This document shows positions 17,966-24,736 of a DNA stretch of 64,000 nt, one piece after another. Positions within the stretch are counted from its first letter, which is position 1. Each line of letters opens with the position of its first letter. Where the stretch lies: positions 3,000,001-3,064,000 of the forward strand of contig NZ_CP095554.1 of NCBI RefSeq assembly GCF_023078375.1, read 5' to 3'. A program made the position numbers and the translations under genes. Under the pieces are notes generated by a model. It ran no database searches and was not told where the DNA came from. It worked only from the letters and a program-made list of their open reading frames with translations. Origin of the DNA: Roseomonas gilardii subsp. gilardii. GTDB lineage: Bacteria; Pseudomonadota; Alphaproteobacteria; Acetobacterales; Acetobacteraceae.

Positions 17966-18030
17966 CCCCCTTCCCGCGCCCTTCACGCCCCGCCCGGTTT
18001 CCCGGTGACGGGCCCCCGGCGCCTGTCCCC
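17966..18030 (+). repeat. shared leader block, copy A (before RNase HI)
   Basis: About 60 bases including CCCTTCCCGCGCCCTT and CCCGGTGACGGGCC. It closely resembles 18615-18679 upstream of the transglycosylase gene. Both lie in 5' leaders and may be a common regulatory element. Confidence 0.5.
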
Positions 18031-18058
18031 ACAGCCATCACGAAAGAACCGAACCCCG

Positions 18059-18535
18059 ATGAACGACACCGAGTTACAAACCCCCGACACCCCCGCCCCT
18101 CGCCCTGCCGTCGAAATCTGGACAGACGGCGCCTGCGCGGGAAATCCCGGCCCCGGCGGCTGGGCCGCGATCCTGTGCCAGGACAGCGAGGAGCGCATGC
18201 TCACCGGCTCCGCCCCCTGGACCACCAACAGCCGCATGGAACTGACCGCCGCCCTGGAGGCCCTCAAGGCCCTCCCCCACCCCTCGCGGGTGACGGTGCG
18301 GAGTGACAGCCAATACCTCGTGCGCGGCATGAACGAATGGATGGGCAACTGGCTCCTGCGGGGCTGGCGCACCGCTGGCGGCAAGCCGGTGGAGAACCGC
18401 GACCTCTGGGAGGCGCTGATGCGGGCTTCGGCCCATCAGCTCGTCACCTGGGTCTGGGTGAAGGGCCATGCCGCCGATCCGATGAACCGGCGGGTGGACC
18501 GCATGGCCGTGGCCGCCTGCAACCGGCAGGCATGA
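18059..18535 (+). CDS. rnhA: ribonuclease HI
   Basis: A 158-residue RNase H1, which cuts RNA in RNA-DNA hybrids. Complete active site: Asp23 in 'WTDGACAGNPGPGG', Glu61 in 'NSRMELTAAL', Asp83 in 'RSDSQYLV', plus His137 and Asp147 in 'WVKGHAADPMNRRVD'. Length matches bacterial RNase HI. It is inside the phage-like element and follows the antirepressor in the same direction. It would be a second, element-borne copy that could remove primers during phage replication. The start is ATG 18059 with AAAGAA upstream. Confidence 0.92.
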   Translation: MNDTELQTPDTPAPRPAVEIWTDGACAGNPGPGGWAAILCQDSEERMLTGSAPWTTNSRMELTAALEALKALPHPSRVTVRSDSQYLVRGMNEWMGNWLLRGWRTAGGKPVENRDLWEALMRASAHQLVTWVWVKGHAADPMNRRVDRMAVAACNRQA

Positions 18536-18614
18536 GCCATCCGGCGGCGGCTCGATAACGGCCCCGCCTCCCTTCGTGTCTTCCCCGGCGTCCCCGCGAC
18601 GCCACCCCACCGAT

Positions 18615-18679
18615 CCCCTTCCCGCGCCCTTTCCGTGCCCGCTCCGGTTCCCCGGTGACGGGCCTTCGGCGCTGGCCCC
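18615..18679 (+). repeat. shared leader block, copy B (before transglycosylase gene)
   Basis: Counterpart of 17966-18030: CCCTTCCCGCGCCCTTT then CCCCGGTGACGGGCC and GGCGCTGGCCCC. It starts about 100 bases before the ATG at 18715. Confidence 0.5.
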
Positions 18680-18714
18680 TTCCCGGCTCTCACTTCCCCA
18701 AGGATGCAACGCCC

Positions 18715-21102
18715 ATGAGCGGCTCCCAACAGAACACCTTCCGCCCGGCTGCCTCCCCGACCCGTCAGGCGGCCCTTCCCGGACGCCCCACGCCCAACCC
18801 CGCGCCGCTGCGTCCCTACGACCGCATCGCGCCCCAGCAGAACACCGCCCCCACGCCACCGCCACGGGGCGACAGCGGGGCGATGCAGGTGGCCCGTGCG
18901 CTGTCCGACATGAACCCCCGTCTCGGGGCCCTGATGGACACCTACATGGCCCAGCAGCGGGTGGAGGAGGCGGGCGAGGCCGACAGCGCCGCGACCATGG
19001 CGGCCCTCCAGTCCAACATCTCCTCCTGGGCCGATGCGGTGAAGGCCACCCCCGACCTTGCCGACCGCTCGCCCTACTTCCGGCGCATCTACGAGGACCG
19101 TCTCGCCCGCATGGCGGTGCAGCGCCGGGGCAACGAGCTGACGGCCGAGTACTGGAACAGCCCACTCGCCGGATCGGAGGACCCTGCGGCCATCAACGGC
19201 TGGCTCAATGAGCGCATGGTGGAGACCCTCAAGGGCTTCTCGGAGAACCCCAACCAGCGGGCCGCTGCGGCCGAGGAAATCCGCACCCAGGCCCAGCAGC
19301 TCATCCGGGGCCATCAGGCCAACGCCGTGCGCAACCTCGTCTCCCGCAACGAGGACAGCTTCTCGTCCGCCGTGGGTGCCGTCTTCGACACGGCGGGCCA
19401 GCGGTCCATCCCCGCCACGCCCGGCATCGGGGCCCTCGCACCGACCGAGCTGCGTTCCCATTACGAGGCGGCATCGGCCGAGACCGGCATCCCCGTGAAC
19501 GTCCTCATGGCGCAGGGCCACCACGAAAGTGGAGGGTTCGCGGCGGATGTTCTCAACGGCACCCGCAGGGGCACCCGAGGGGAGATCGGCTTGGCCCAGG
19601 TGCTGCCCTCCACGGCGGCCGATCCGGGCTACGGGCTGGCCCCCATCTCCGAGGCCGACCTCCTGGACCCCGGCAAGGCCATCCTGTTCCAGGCCCGCTA
19701 CCTCAAGGCCCGTGCCGAGGCCGCCGGGGTGAAGGACTGGAGCAACCCGAACGAGGCCGTGCGGGGGCTGGCCAGCTACAACGGGCAGGGTCCCGCCTCC
19801 CTCGGCTACGGCCGCGAGGTTCTGGGTAAGGCCGGGGGCGTGGGCGGTGTCGCGGGCAGCAACCTGGACCTTGCCTCCTCCCTGGAACGGCTGGAGGCCG
19901 AGGCCCGTGCCCAGGGCGTGGACGGGCGCAGGATCAACTCCATCCTGGCCCACGCCACGGCCGAGGCGATGGTGCGGCAGGGCCGTGAGGACTTTGCCGA
20001 GCTGGGCTTCCGCAAGCGCCCGGACGGCACCCCCGGCTTCGCCACCACGGCCGAGGGGCGGCAGATCATCGACCGCGCCCGCGAGCGCATCCTCTCCCGC
20101 CGGGTCCAGGAGGAGAACCGCCAGTGGACCCAGGAGCAACGCGCCAAGGCCACCCGCACGGAGGACGTGTCGAAGCTCGTAGGGGATGCCCTGATCGGCC
20201 AGCTCGCCCAGGGACAGGCCCCGATGCTGACCCCGGAGGTTCTCTCGAAGGTCAACGAGGTGGGCGGGGCGGATGCCGTGAAGGCCGTGATGACCCTCAA
20301 CGAGGCCCTCCAGAAGCCCGCCGAGCAGTCCCGCGCGGGGGTCCTGGCGCAGCTTGAGCTACAGGCCACGCAAGGGAAGCTGGATGAGCAGGACTTGCTG
20401 CCCCTCCTCGGCAACCGGATGGTCTCCCTCGGGGACTTCCAGCGGGTGGCCACGATGGTCCGTGACGTGCGGGCCGATCCGATGCTCTCCGATGGCACGG
20501 TGCAGACCGCCATTGCCCAGGCCCAGGATATCGTGGGCGACCCGGACAAGATGGCAAGCAGGACACCCTTCTTCCGCCAACCGGAGGCCGCCAACGCGAT
20601 CCGTTCCGCCCTCATGGAAAGCCTGATCGCCTTCCGCAAGGAGAAGCCCACCTCCTCGCGGGGCGAGGTGATCGAGCATATCCATCGGGAGGTGGAGCGC
20701 CTCGTGCCGGTCTATGCGCCGGGCAAAGACCTCGCGAGCTGGCGGCTGGCGCAGGTGCAGGCGAAGGGCGTGCTGCCCGATGGCCGTCGCATCGCCCAGC
20801 CGGGAGACGGCAGCAGTAATCCGCCACCGTCCTCACCGCCGCCCGCCACGGAGACCCCGAAGGGCCCCGCAGAGGGCAGCTCCGGGAAGCCCGGAACGGT
20901 CACGACCGGGGACGTGATGCCTGCCCCTGGGGTGGACTGGAGGACCACGCCGGTCTTTGCCTCCAGGGCACGGCTGGCCGAGGCATTCCGGGAGTGGCGG
21001 GAGAACCCCACGGGCACCGGCCCCTATGCCCGCTGGCTCCTGGAGGCAAAGGGGAGCGACGCCCTGACCTTCTACCGGGCCCAGCAACGGCTCTTGCGGT
21101 AA
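18715..21102 (+). CDS. large phage protein with lytic transglycosylase (SLT) domain
   Basis: A 795-residue protein. A Pro-rich, disordered N terminus (about 1-55) and helical region precede an SLT domain (about 245-360): catalytic Glu271 in 'GHHESGGF', then 'GEIGLAQVLPSTAADPG' and 'GLASYNGQGPASLGYG'. A long Ala/Gln-rich helical part follows (about 380-680), then a Pro/Ser linker and C-terminal 'GTGPYARWLLEAKGSDAL'. SLT inside a long helical protein is typical of podovirus internal virion/ejection proteins that open the cell wall during DNA entry. No neighbouring structural genes remain. ATG 18715 has AAGG 11 bases upstream; an upstream ATG at 18655 lies in the repeated leader. Confidence 0.8.
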   Translation: MSGSQQNTFRPAASPTRQAALPGRPTPNPAPLRPYDRIAPQQNTAPTPPPRGDSGAMQVARALSDMNPRLGALMDTYMAQQRVEEAGEADSAATMAALQSNISSWADAVKATPDLADRSPYFRRIYEDRLARMAVQRRGNELTAEYWNSPLAGSEDPAAINGWLNERMVETLKGFSENPNQRAAAAEEIRTQAQQLIRGHQANAVRNLVSRNEDSFSSAVGAVFDTAGQRSIPATPGIGALAPTELRSHYEAASAETGIPVNVLMAQGHHESGGFAADVLNGTRRGTRGEIGLAQVLPSTAADPGYGLAPISEADLLDPGKAILFQARYLKARAEAAGVKDWSNPNEAVRGLASYNGQGPASLGYGREVLGKAGGVGGVAGSNLDLASSLERLEAEARAQGVDGRRINSILAHATAEAMVRQGREDFAELGFRKRPDGTPGFATTAEGRQIIDRARERILSRRVQEENRQWTQEQRAKATRTEDVSKLVGDALIGQLAQGQAPMLTPEVLSKVNEVGGADAVKAVMTLNEALQKPAEQSRAGVLAQLELQATQGKLDEQDLLPLLGNRMVSLGDFQRVATMVRDVRADPMLSDGTVQTAIAQAQDIVGDPDKMASRTPFFRQPEAANAIRSALMESLIAFRKEKPTSSRGEVIEHIHREVERLVPVYAPGKDLASWRLAQVQAKGVLPDGRRIAQPGDGSSNPPPSSPPPATETPKGPAEGSSGKPGTVTTGDVMPAPGVDWRTTPVFASRARLAEAFREWRENPTGTGPYARWLLEAKGSDALTFYRAQQRLLR

Positions 21103-21182
21103 GCGGCCCGGATATTTGGGCCCCGTACCTGAGAGCCCATCCTCCCGTGCCCGCGTTGCGGTTCCCCCCGGTGGGGGTGGGC

Positions 21183-21222
21183 GGGCCCGGCAGGGTGGTC
21201 TTCGCGGGACCCTGGCGGGCCC
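21183..21222 (+). terminator. long imperfect hairpin after transglycosylase gene
   Basis: GGGCCCG-G-CAGGGT pairs with ACCCTG-G-CGGGCCC (one G/G mismatch), with a 12-base loop. No T run. It stands directly before palindrome copy 6 and may end the transglycosylase transcript. Confidence 0.5.
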
Positions 21223-21227
21223 CTTCG

Positions 21228-21245
21228 GGTGCAGTCCGCTGCACC
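21228..21245. repeat. island palindrome copy 6 (GGTGCAG-TCCG-CTGCACC)
   Basis: Perfect 7-bp arms; 71 bases before the ATG of the VOC-family gene. Confidence 0.75.
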
Positions 21246-21315
21246 TGGGGGCCACCCCCTCCCTCCCGGAGGGGCCAATGGACAGCCCACCGCCGGGGCC
21301 CTTAGCGTGCCCACC

Positions 21316-21726
21316 ATGGACACTCCGGCCTCGCCTCCTGTCCCGAAGCTCCGCGTCGCCCGTCCCACGGATCACCTGGAGGCGGTGGTGCGGTTCTACC
21401 GGGACGGGCTAGGACTGGAGGAGCTGACGCGCTTCCAGGACCATGAGGGCTTCGACGGGGTGATGCTGGGGCAGCCGGGCGGCCCCTACCATTTCGAGTT
21501 CACCCATGCCCAAGGCCACAGCGCGGGACGGGCCCCGACCCGGGACAACCTTCTGGTCTTCTACCTGCCCGACCCGGCGGCGTGGGAAGCGGCGGTGGCC
21601 CGGATGAGGAGCCACGGGCACGAGCCGGTACCCTCCTTCAATCCCTATTGGGACCGCGCCGGGGTCACGTTCGAGGACCCGGACGGGTATCGGGTGGTCC
21701 TGCAACGGGCCGCCTGGGGGCGGTGA
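21316..21726 (+). CDS. VOC-family (glyoxalase/bleomycin-resistance fold) protein
   Basis: A 136-residue single VOC module. Two beta-alpha-beta-beta-beta units are visible: 'PTDHLEAVVRFYRDGLGLEEL' to 'YHFEFTHAQG', and 'NLLVFYLPDP' to 'VTFEDPDGYRVVLQ'. The last motif carries the usual metal-binding Glu region. The family includes dioxygenases, glyoxalases and drug-binding proteins; function here is not predictable. It is an odd gene for a prophage and is probably cargo expressed in the integrated state. ATG 21316 is used; a GTG two codons upstream is possible. Confidence 0.75.
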   Translation: MDTPASPPVPKLRVARPTDHLEAVVRFYRDGLGLEELTRFQDHEGFDGVMLGQPGGPYHFEFTHAQGHSAGRAPTRDNLLVFYLPDPAAWEAAVARMRSHGHEPVPSFNPYWDRAGVTFEDPDGYRVVLQRAAWGR

Positions 21727-21918
21727 ACGTGGCCGGAGAGCGTCTCAGGAAAAAGATTAGTCCCGGATGCGGGAAGGCTATTGCGAGTCCGATCCGAGGG
21801 TTAGCCAAAGTTGCCCACACGATCCCGGATACGGTATTAAAATCAATGCTTTACGTCGAATTTCGGAAGATTCATAGCTTCGGCACCGGGGCACCAAACC
21901 TTTCCCGGAGGAGCCAAA

Positions 21919-22284
21919 ATGAACATCAGCCCGTTCTCTGATACCACTCCCGGCGGCTTCGGCGGGGAACATGAAGGAGGGCTTTACGTGGATAGCCCGA
22001 TGCGCGGCTGTGTCTGCTTTCGCGTGGGCCGGAAAATGGAAATAGAGCTGTATGCCTGGGGCGGCCGGGATATCAGGAGCGGCTTTGCCGGGTTCCGCCG
22101 AGGCTACAGCGCCTTCGCGCGGTGGCGCTTCTTCTCATGCTGGCTCGGGCAATCAGCCATCGTGGTCCATCGGAAGATCGCTCGCCCTGATCCCGTGCTC
22201 GTTGAAGAGCTGGAAACAGCCGTAGCCGACAGGCTTTTCGGCGCTCACACGAAGTGGGGCAGTCGCATAAGCGAAGGCGCCTAA
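21919..22284 (+). CDS. hypothetical protein of the element
   Basis: A 121-residue soluble protein with no family recognised. Features are a Gly-rich start ('TTPGGFGGEHEGG'), an Arg/Phe/Trp-rich centre ('GFRRGYSAFARWRFFSCWLG') and a helical C terminus ('DPVLVEELETAVADRLF'). GGAGGAG lies 6 bases before the ATG, a strong ribosome-binding site supporting that it is a real gene. A terminator follows. Note the lower GC of the leader (21780-21900). Confidence 0.55.
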   Translation: MNISPFSDTTPGGFGGEHEGGLYVDSPMRGCVCFRVGRKMEIELYAWGGRDIRSGFAGFRRGYSAFARWRFFSCWLGQSAIVVHRKIARPDPVLVEELETAVADRLFGAHTKWGSRISEGA

Positions 22285-22316
22285 CGCTCCCTCCCTCCCC
22301 AACCCGCCCTCAAGGG

Positions 22317-22346
22317 CCCCTTCCGGTCACTCCGGAGGGGGTCTTT
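22317..22346 (+). terminator. intrinsic terminator
   Basis: CCCCTTCCGG pairs with CCGGAGGGGG (one G-U) around a TCACT loop, followed by TCTTTGTCGTTT. It closes the 121-residue hypothetical gene. Confidence 0.65.
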
Positions 22347-22629
22347 GTCGTTTCCGGGGAAGGCTGTGCCCGCAACGGGCCGTGCCATAGAGCCGCCTAG
22401 CGGCGACCGGGGCGCCTCTGGTGGCGGCGAGAACCCTTCCCGCATCCTCCGGAGGGGTCACTGTCACAAGCTCTTCCACGGGCCCTTGGAGCGGCCCTGT
22501 GAGGGTGTGCGGAAGATCGTATCCGTTGCGGTGTCACATGAGGGTGGCGGGGCGTGAGCTGTCGCAGGACATGGAGGCCGCCCCTCCTTCCGCGCCATGC
22601 TCCTCACGGTCACGACACAGCGCTGCTCA

Positions 22630-22745
22630 GTCCATTTAGAGCCTGCTCATACTGGACTTTTCCGCACCCCTCCCAGACCGTCCATTTGAAATGGGTCTTG
22701 CATTCCTGGACGGATAGTCCATCAATGTCTTTGACCATTCTGGAC
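22630..22745 (+). other. putative res site, three resolvase subsites
   Basis: Three successive GTCCA...TGGAC inverted pairs, spanning 22630-22657 (28 bp), 22680-22711 (32 bp) and 22717-22745 (29 bp), 116 bp in all, end 12 bases before the resolvase ATG. Number, order, subsite lengths and overall size match Tn3/gamma-delta res sites (subsites 28, 34 and 25 bp, total about 114 bp), with subsite III next to the resolvase gene. Half-sites such as AGTCCATTTA resemble the Tn3-type consensus TGTCYRTTA. The array may also autoregulate the gene. Confidence 0.65.
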
Positions 22746-22757
22746 GGAGACACCCCC

Positions 22758-23339
22758 ATGTTCGTCGGCTACGCCCGCACCTCCACCGTGGACCAGGAAG
22801 CCGGGCTGGAGGCCCAGCAACGCGACCTCCGGGCCGCCGGGTGCGAACGACTCTTCTCGGAGCGGGTCTCCTCGGTGGCCAAGCGGGCCGCCCTGGAGGA
22901 GGCTCTCCGCTTCGTCCGGGAAGGTGACGTGCTGGTGGTGACGAAGCCCGACCGCCTCGCCCGCTCCACCGCCGACCTCCTGGCCCTCGTGGGGCGACTG
23001 GAGGCCCGCAAGGTGGCCCTGAGGGTCCTCTCCATGGGTGGCCAGGAGATCGACACCCGCAGCCCCACGGGGCGCCTGATGCTGACCATGCTGGGGGCCG
23101 TGGCGGAGTTTGAGCGGGCCCTGATGCTGGAGCGCCAGCGGGAGGGCATCGCCAAGGCCAGGGCGGATGGGAAGTACCGGGGGAGGACCCCCACGGCTCA
23201 GCGCAAGGCTGCCGAGGTGGTGTCCCTGCGGGCCGAGGGCCTCACCGCTCCCGCCATCGCCGCCAAGCTCGGGATCGGCCGGGCGAGTGTCTTTGCGATC
23301 CTCAAGGCGCACCGGGAAGGGAGCGTGGAGGTGGTTTGA
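22758..23339 (+). CDS. serine recombinase (resolvase/invertase family)
   Basis: A 193-residue small serine recombinase. The catalytic domain starts 'MFVGYARTSTVDQ' with nucleophile Ser9; further active-site motifs are 'VVTKPDRLARS' and 'SPTGRLMLTMLGAVAEFERALMLERQREG' (dimer helix). A C-terminal helix-turn-helix follows ('LTAPAIAAKLGIGRASVFAIL'). Length and layout are those of Tn3-type resolvases and DNA invertases. The res-like array directly upstream favours resolution of multimers or cointegrates. No Tn3 transposase is present. GGAGA precedes the ATG. Confidence 0.9.
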   Translation: MFVGYARTSTVDQEAGLEAQQRDLRAAGCERLFSERVSSVAKRAALEEALRFVREGDVLVVTKPDRLARSTADLLALVGRLEARKVALRVLSMGGQEIDTRSPTGRLMLTMLGAVAEFERALMLERQREGIAKARADGKYRGRTPTAQRKAAEVVSLRAEGLTAPAIAAKLGIGRASVFAILKAHREGSVEVV

Positions 23340-23392
23340 AGGGGCCGGTGGAGGCCAGTGAGGGGCAGCCTAGGGGCACAGGATGGGGCCAT

Positions 23393-23472
23393 GATAGGAC
23401 CGATCCGGACCTTATGGCTTGCCTGTCTTATCGCATGTTGTTTTCGGGTTGATAGGTCCGATACGGACTTAT
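23393..23472. repeat. pair of 22-bp imperfect direct repeats
   Basis: GATAGGACCGATCCGGACC-TTAT at 23393 and GATAGGTCCGATACGGAC-TTAT at 23451, 58 bp apart, in the gap after the resolvase. The second contains the perfect palindrome GTCCG-ATA-CGGAC. Likely protein-binding sites of unknown purpose. Confidence 0.5.
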
Positions 23473-23514
23473 CGGGGTGGTAAGGGGCACCGCTTATTGT
23501 TTTTCGGGGGACCC

Positions 23515-24402
23515 TCAGGAACCCCCAGACAAACCAACATAGGCGAGCGCCTTGCGGACGGCTTCCACCACATCAGGCGCCGCAGTGACAATCTGCACAG
23601 TCTGCCAGATGGCCTGGAGGTTGCTGGTCAGCTTTGTCTTATTAGGCTTTTCCTGCTTGATGAGCGTGCTGCATTCCTCGGCTAGTTCCTTGATATCGGT
23701 GGCCTTGTCGGAAGGAAGGCCAAGGCTATCAAGCTTCTCAAGCAGCACGCTCATGGCTGCCTCAACGGCATCTTTAGACTGACCGTCTAAGCGAATTGAA
23801 ACCGTGGAGCTGGTTAAACCCACCAAGACAATATTGTTGCTGCCATGCACATTGGCAGAGGTCGCCATTGGGGAAGTTCCTTGATTAGCAATCTGGATGG
23901 ACGCCGCCTCTATAGCCTCCAAATCAAGCTGTAACGTCTCTTCGGCTTCGGCCACCATCTTATTGAATATCTGCTCTTCCAGGATGGCAGCAGCGCGGGC
24001 ACATGTAGGGGTGCGGAACGAGGCGTGGCTCCGCATCTCGCCTCTTAGAATCTCGATTTGCTCATGGATGAGCGGCCTTAGAACTAAATATGCCCGCTCC
24101 GCAAATCCTGTGCCCTGCCGACCACCGAAAGCGGCCATCGCCTGTTGAAGGACAAGAAGCGCCTGTCTGTATCTGTAGGTGACCTCACTGCCATAGGCAT
24201 CGATCACAGCCCCTACCGTTACACCGGAATGTTGGCGGCCTGCCGCAATCATTGGCGATATGGTCTTGTTTAGCTCGCGGTGAAAGTTTCGCCCCCGCTG
24301 GTCGGCTTCGATAGCAAGCCGTCGCTTGACCTGCTCCAGGACCCAATCGGGAAGCGTCTCGGGCAAATCTACGTCCCCATCTATGCCGCCAAGGTAACAC
24401 AA
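23515..24402 (-). CDS. unrecognised cargo protein at right end of the element
   Basis: A 295-residue, mostly helical protein with no family recognised. Visible parts are an N-terminal helical region (about 15-165) with 'LPDWVLEQVKRRLAIEADQ' and 'AERAYLVLRPLIHEQIEIL', a short hinge 'NVHGSNNIVLVG' (about 185-197), and a C-terminal domain with 'AVEAAMSVLLEKLDSLG' and 'VVEAVRKALAYVGLSGG'. The plan (helical body, NVxGxNN hinge, C-terminal domain) is reminiscent of some abortive-infection proteins, but this is a guess. GC is lower than in the chromosome. The frame opens with a TTG at 24402 and no ribosome-binding site; the true start is uncertain. Confidence 0.5.
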   Translation of the reverse strand: MCYLGGIDGDVDLPETLPDWVLEQVKRRLAIEADQRGRNFHRELNKTISPMIAAGRQHSGVTVGAVIDAYGSEVTYRYRQALLVLQQAMAAFGGRQGTGFAERAYLVLRPLIHEQIEILRGEMRSHASFRTPTCARAAAILEEQIFNKMVAEAEETLQLDLEAIEAASIQIANQGTSPMATSANVHGSNNIVLVGLTSSTVSIRLDGQSKDAVEAAMSVLLEKLDSLGLPSDKATDIKELAEECSTLIKQEKPNKTKLTSNLQAIWQTVQIVTAAPDVVEAVRKALAYVGLSGGS

Positions 24403-24474
24403 AACTTCGTGGTTACGCAGAACTTACGGCACTGCGCCAACAAGGTGTCTGCGAATCGCCTACGCCCTCCCAAA

Positions 24475-24513
24475 CCGTGAGGGGGAAAACGTGAGGGGTG
24501 GCGTGAGGGGGAG
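24475..24513 (+). repeat. right iteron cluster, three GTGAGGGG boxes
   Basis: GTGAGGGG at 24477, 24491 and 24503, with the same 14- and 12-base spacing and orientation as at 11113-11146, ending 60 bp before the right att core. It is not upstream of any gene, which favours a recombination rather than a promoter role. Confidence 0.65.
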
Positions 24514-24573
24514 AGCCTGCGGGCAACTACCTCTAACACGCTGATTTATATGGATTATTCGGCAGATAAGGGG

Positions 24574-24593
24574 AAATGGCGGAGGGGATGGGA
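24574..24593 (+). repeat. right attachment core (att), within tRNA-Ser 3' end
   Basis: Perfect copy of 11032-11051. It overlaps the acceptor stem and CCA end of tRNA-Ser, so integration restores a full tRNA gene. Confidence 0.85.
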
Positions 24594-24669
24594 TTCGAAC
24601 CCACGATAGGACTTGACATCCTATAACGGTTTAGCAAACCGCCGCCTTCGGCCACTCGGCCACCCCTCC
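24577..24669 (-). tRNA. tRNA-Ser (anticodon GCU)
   Basis: A class II tRNA of 93 bases including an encoded CCA. The acceptor stem GGAGGGG pairs with CCCCTCC, discriminator G. The anticodon loop reads TTT-GCT-AAA closed by GGCGG/CCG-type pairing, decoding AGC/AGU serine codons. A long variable arm (TATAGGATGTCAAGTCCTAT) and the TΨC sequence GGTTCGAATCC are present. The 3' end is the integration target of the element to its left. Confidence 0.95.
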
Positions 24670-24736
24670 GCAGGAGTGGAAAGTCTCACGGCGTTGCGGG
24701 GGTGCTTCTAGCCGTGACCGAAGGCGCCGTCAAACC

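Larger units (their letters stand above)
11032..24593. mobile_element. integrative element (decayed prophage/satellite) in tRNA-Ser
   Basis: A 13.5-kb insert bounded by a perfect 20-bp direct repeat; the right copy is the 3' end of tRNA-Ser(GCU). It carries the remains of a tyrosine recombinase at its left end, phage-type genes (Bro-N/KilAC antirepressors, a DUF2815-like tail, a transglycosylase resembling an ejection protein, RNase HI), a resolvase and cargo genes. Gene-free gaps contain repeated palindromes not found in the flanking chromosome. Low-GC patches occur at 13.15-14.16 kb and about 15.9-16.4 kb. No capsid, portal, terminase or replication genes are visible. The recombinase is broken, so excision would need a helper. 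Confidence 0.85.

Noticed and set aside
22345-22757. Frames upstream of the resolvase that would extend it to 261 residues or code a separate peptide
   Set aside because: The extension would cover the res-like array, and the family N terminus starts at 'MFVGYARTS' with a ribosome-binding site.
22758-23339. Resolvase as part of a Tn3-family transposon
   Set aside because: No transposase gene and no 38-bp Tn3-type inverted repeats were seen nearby.
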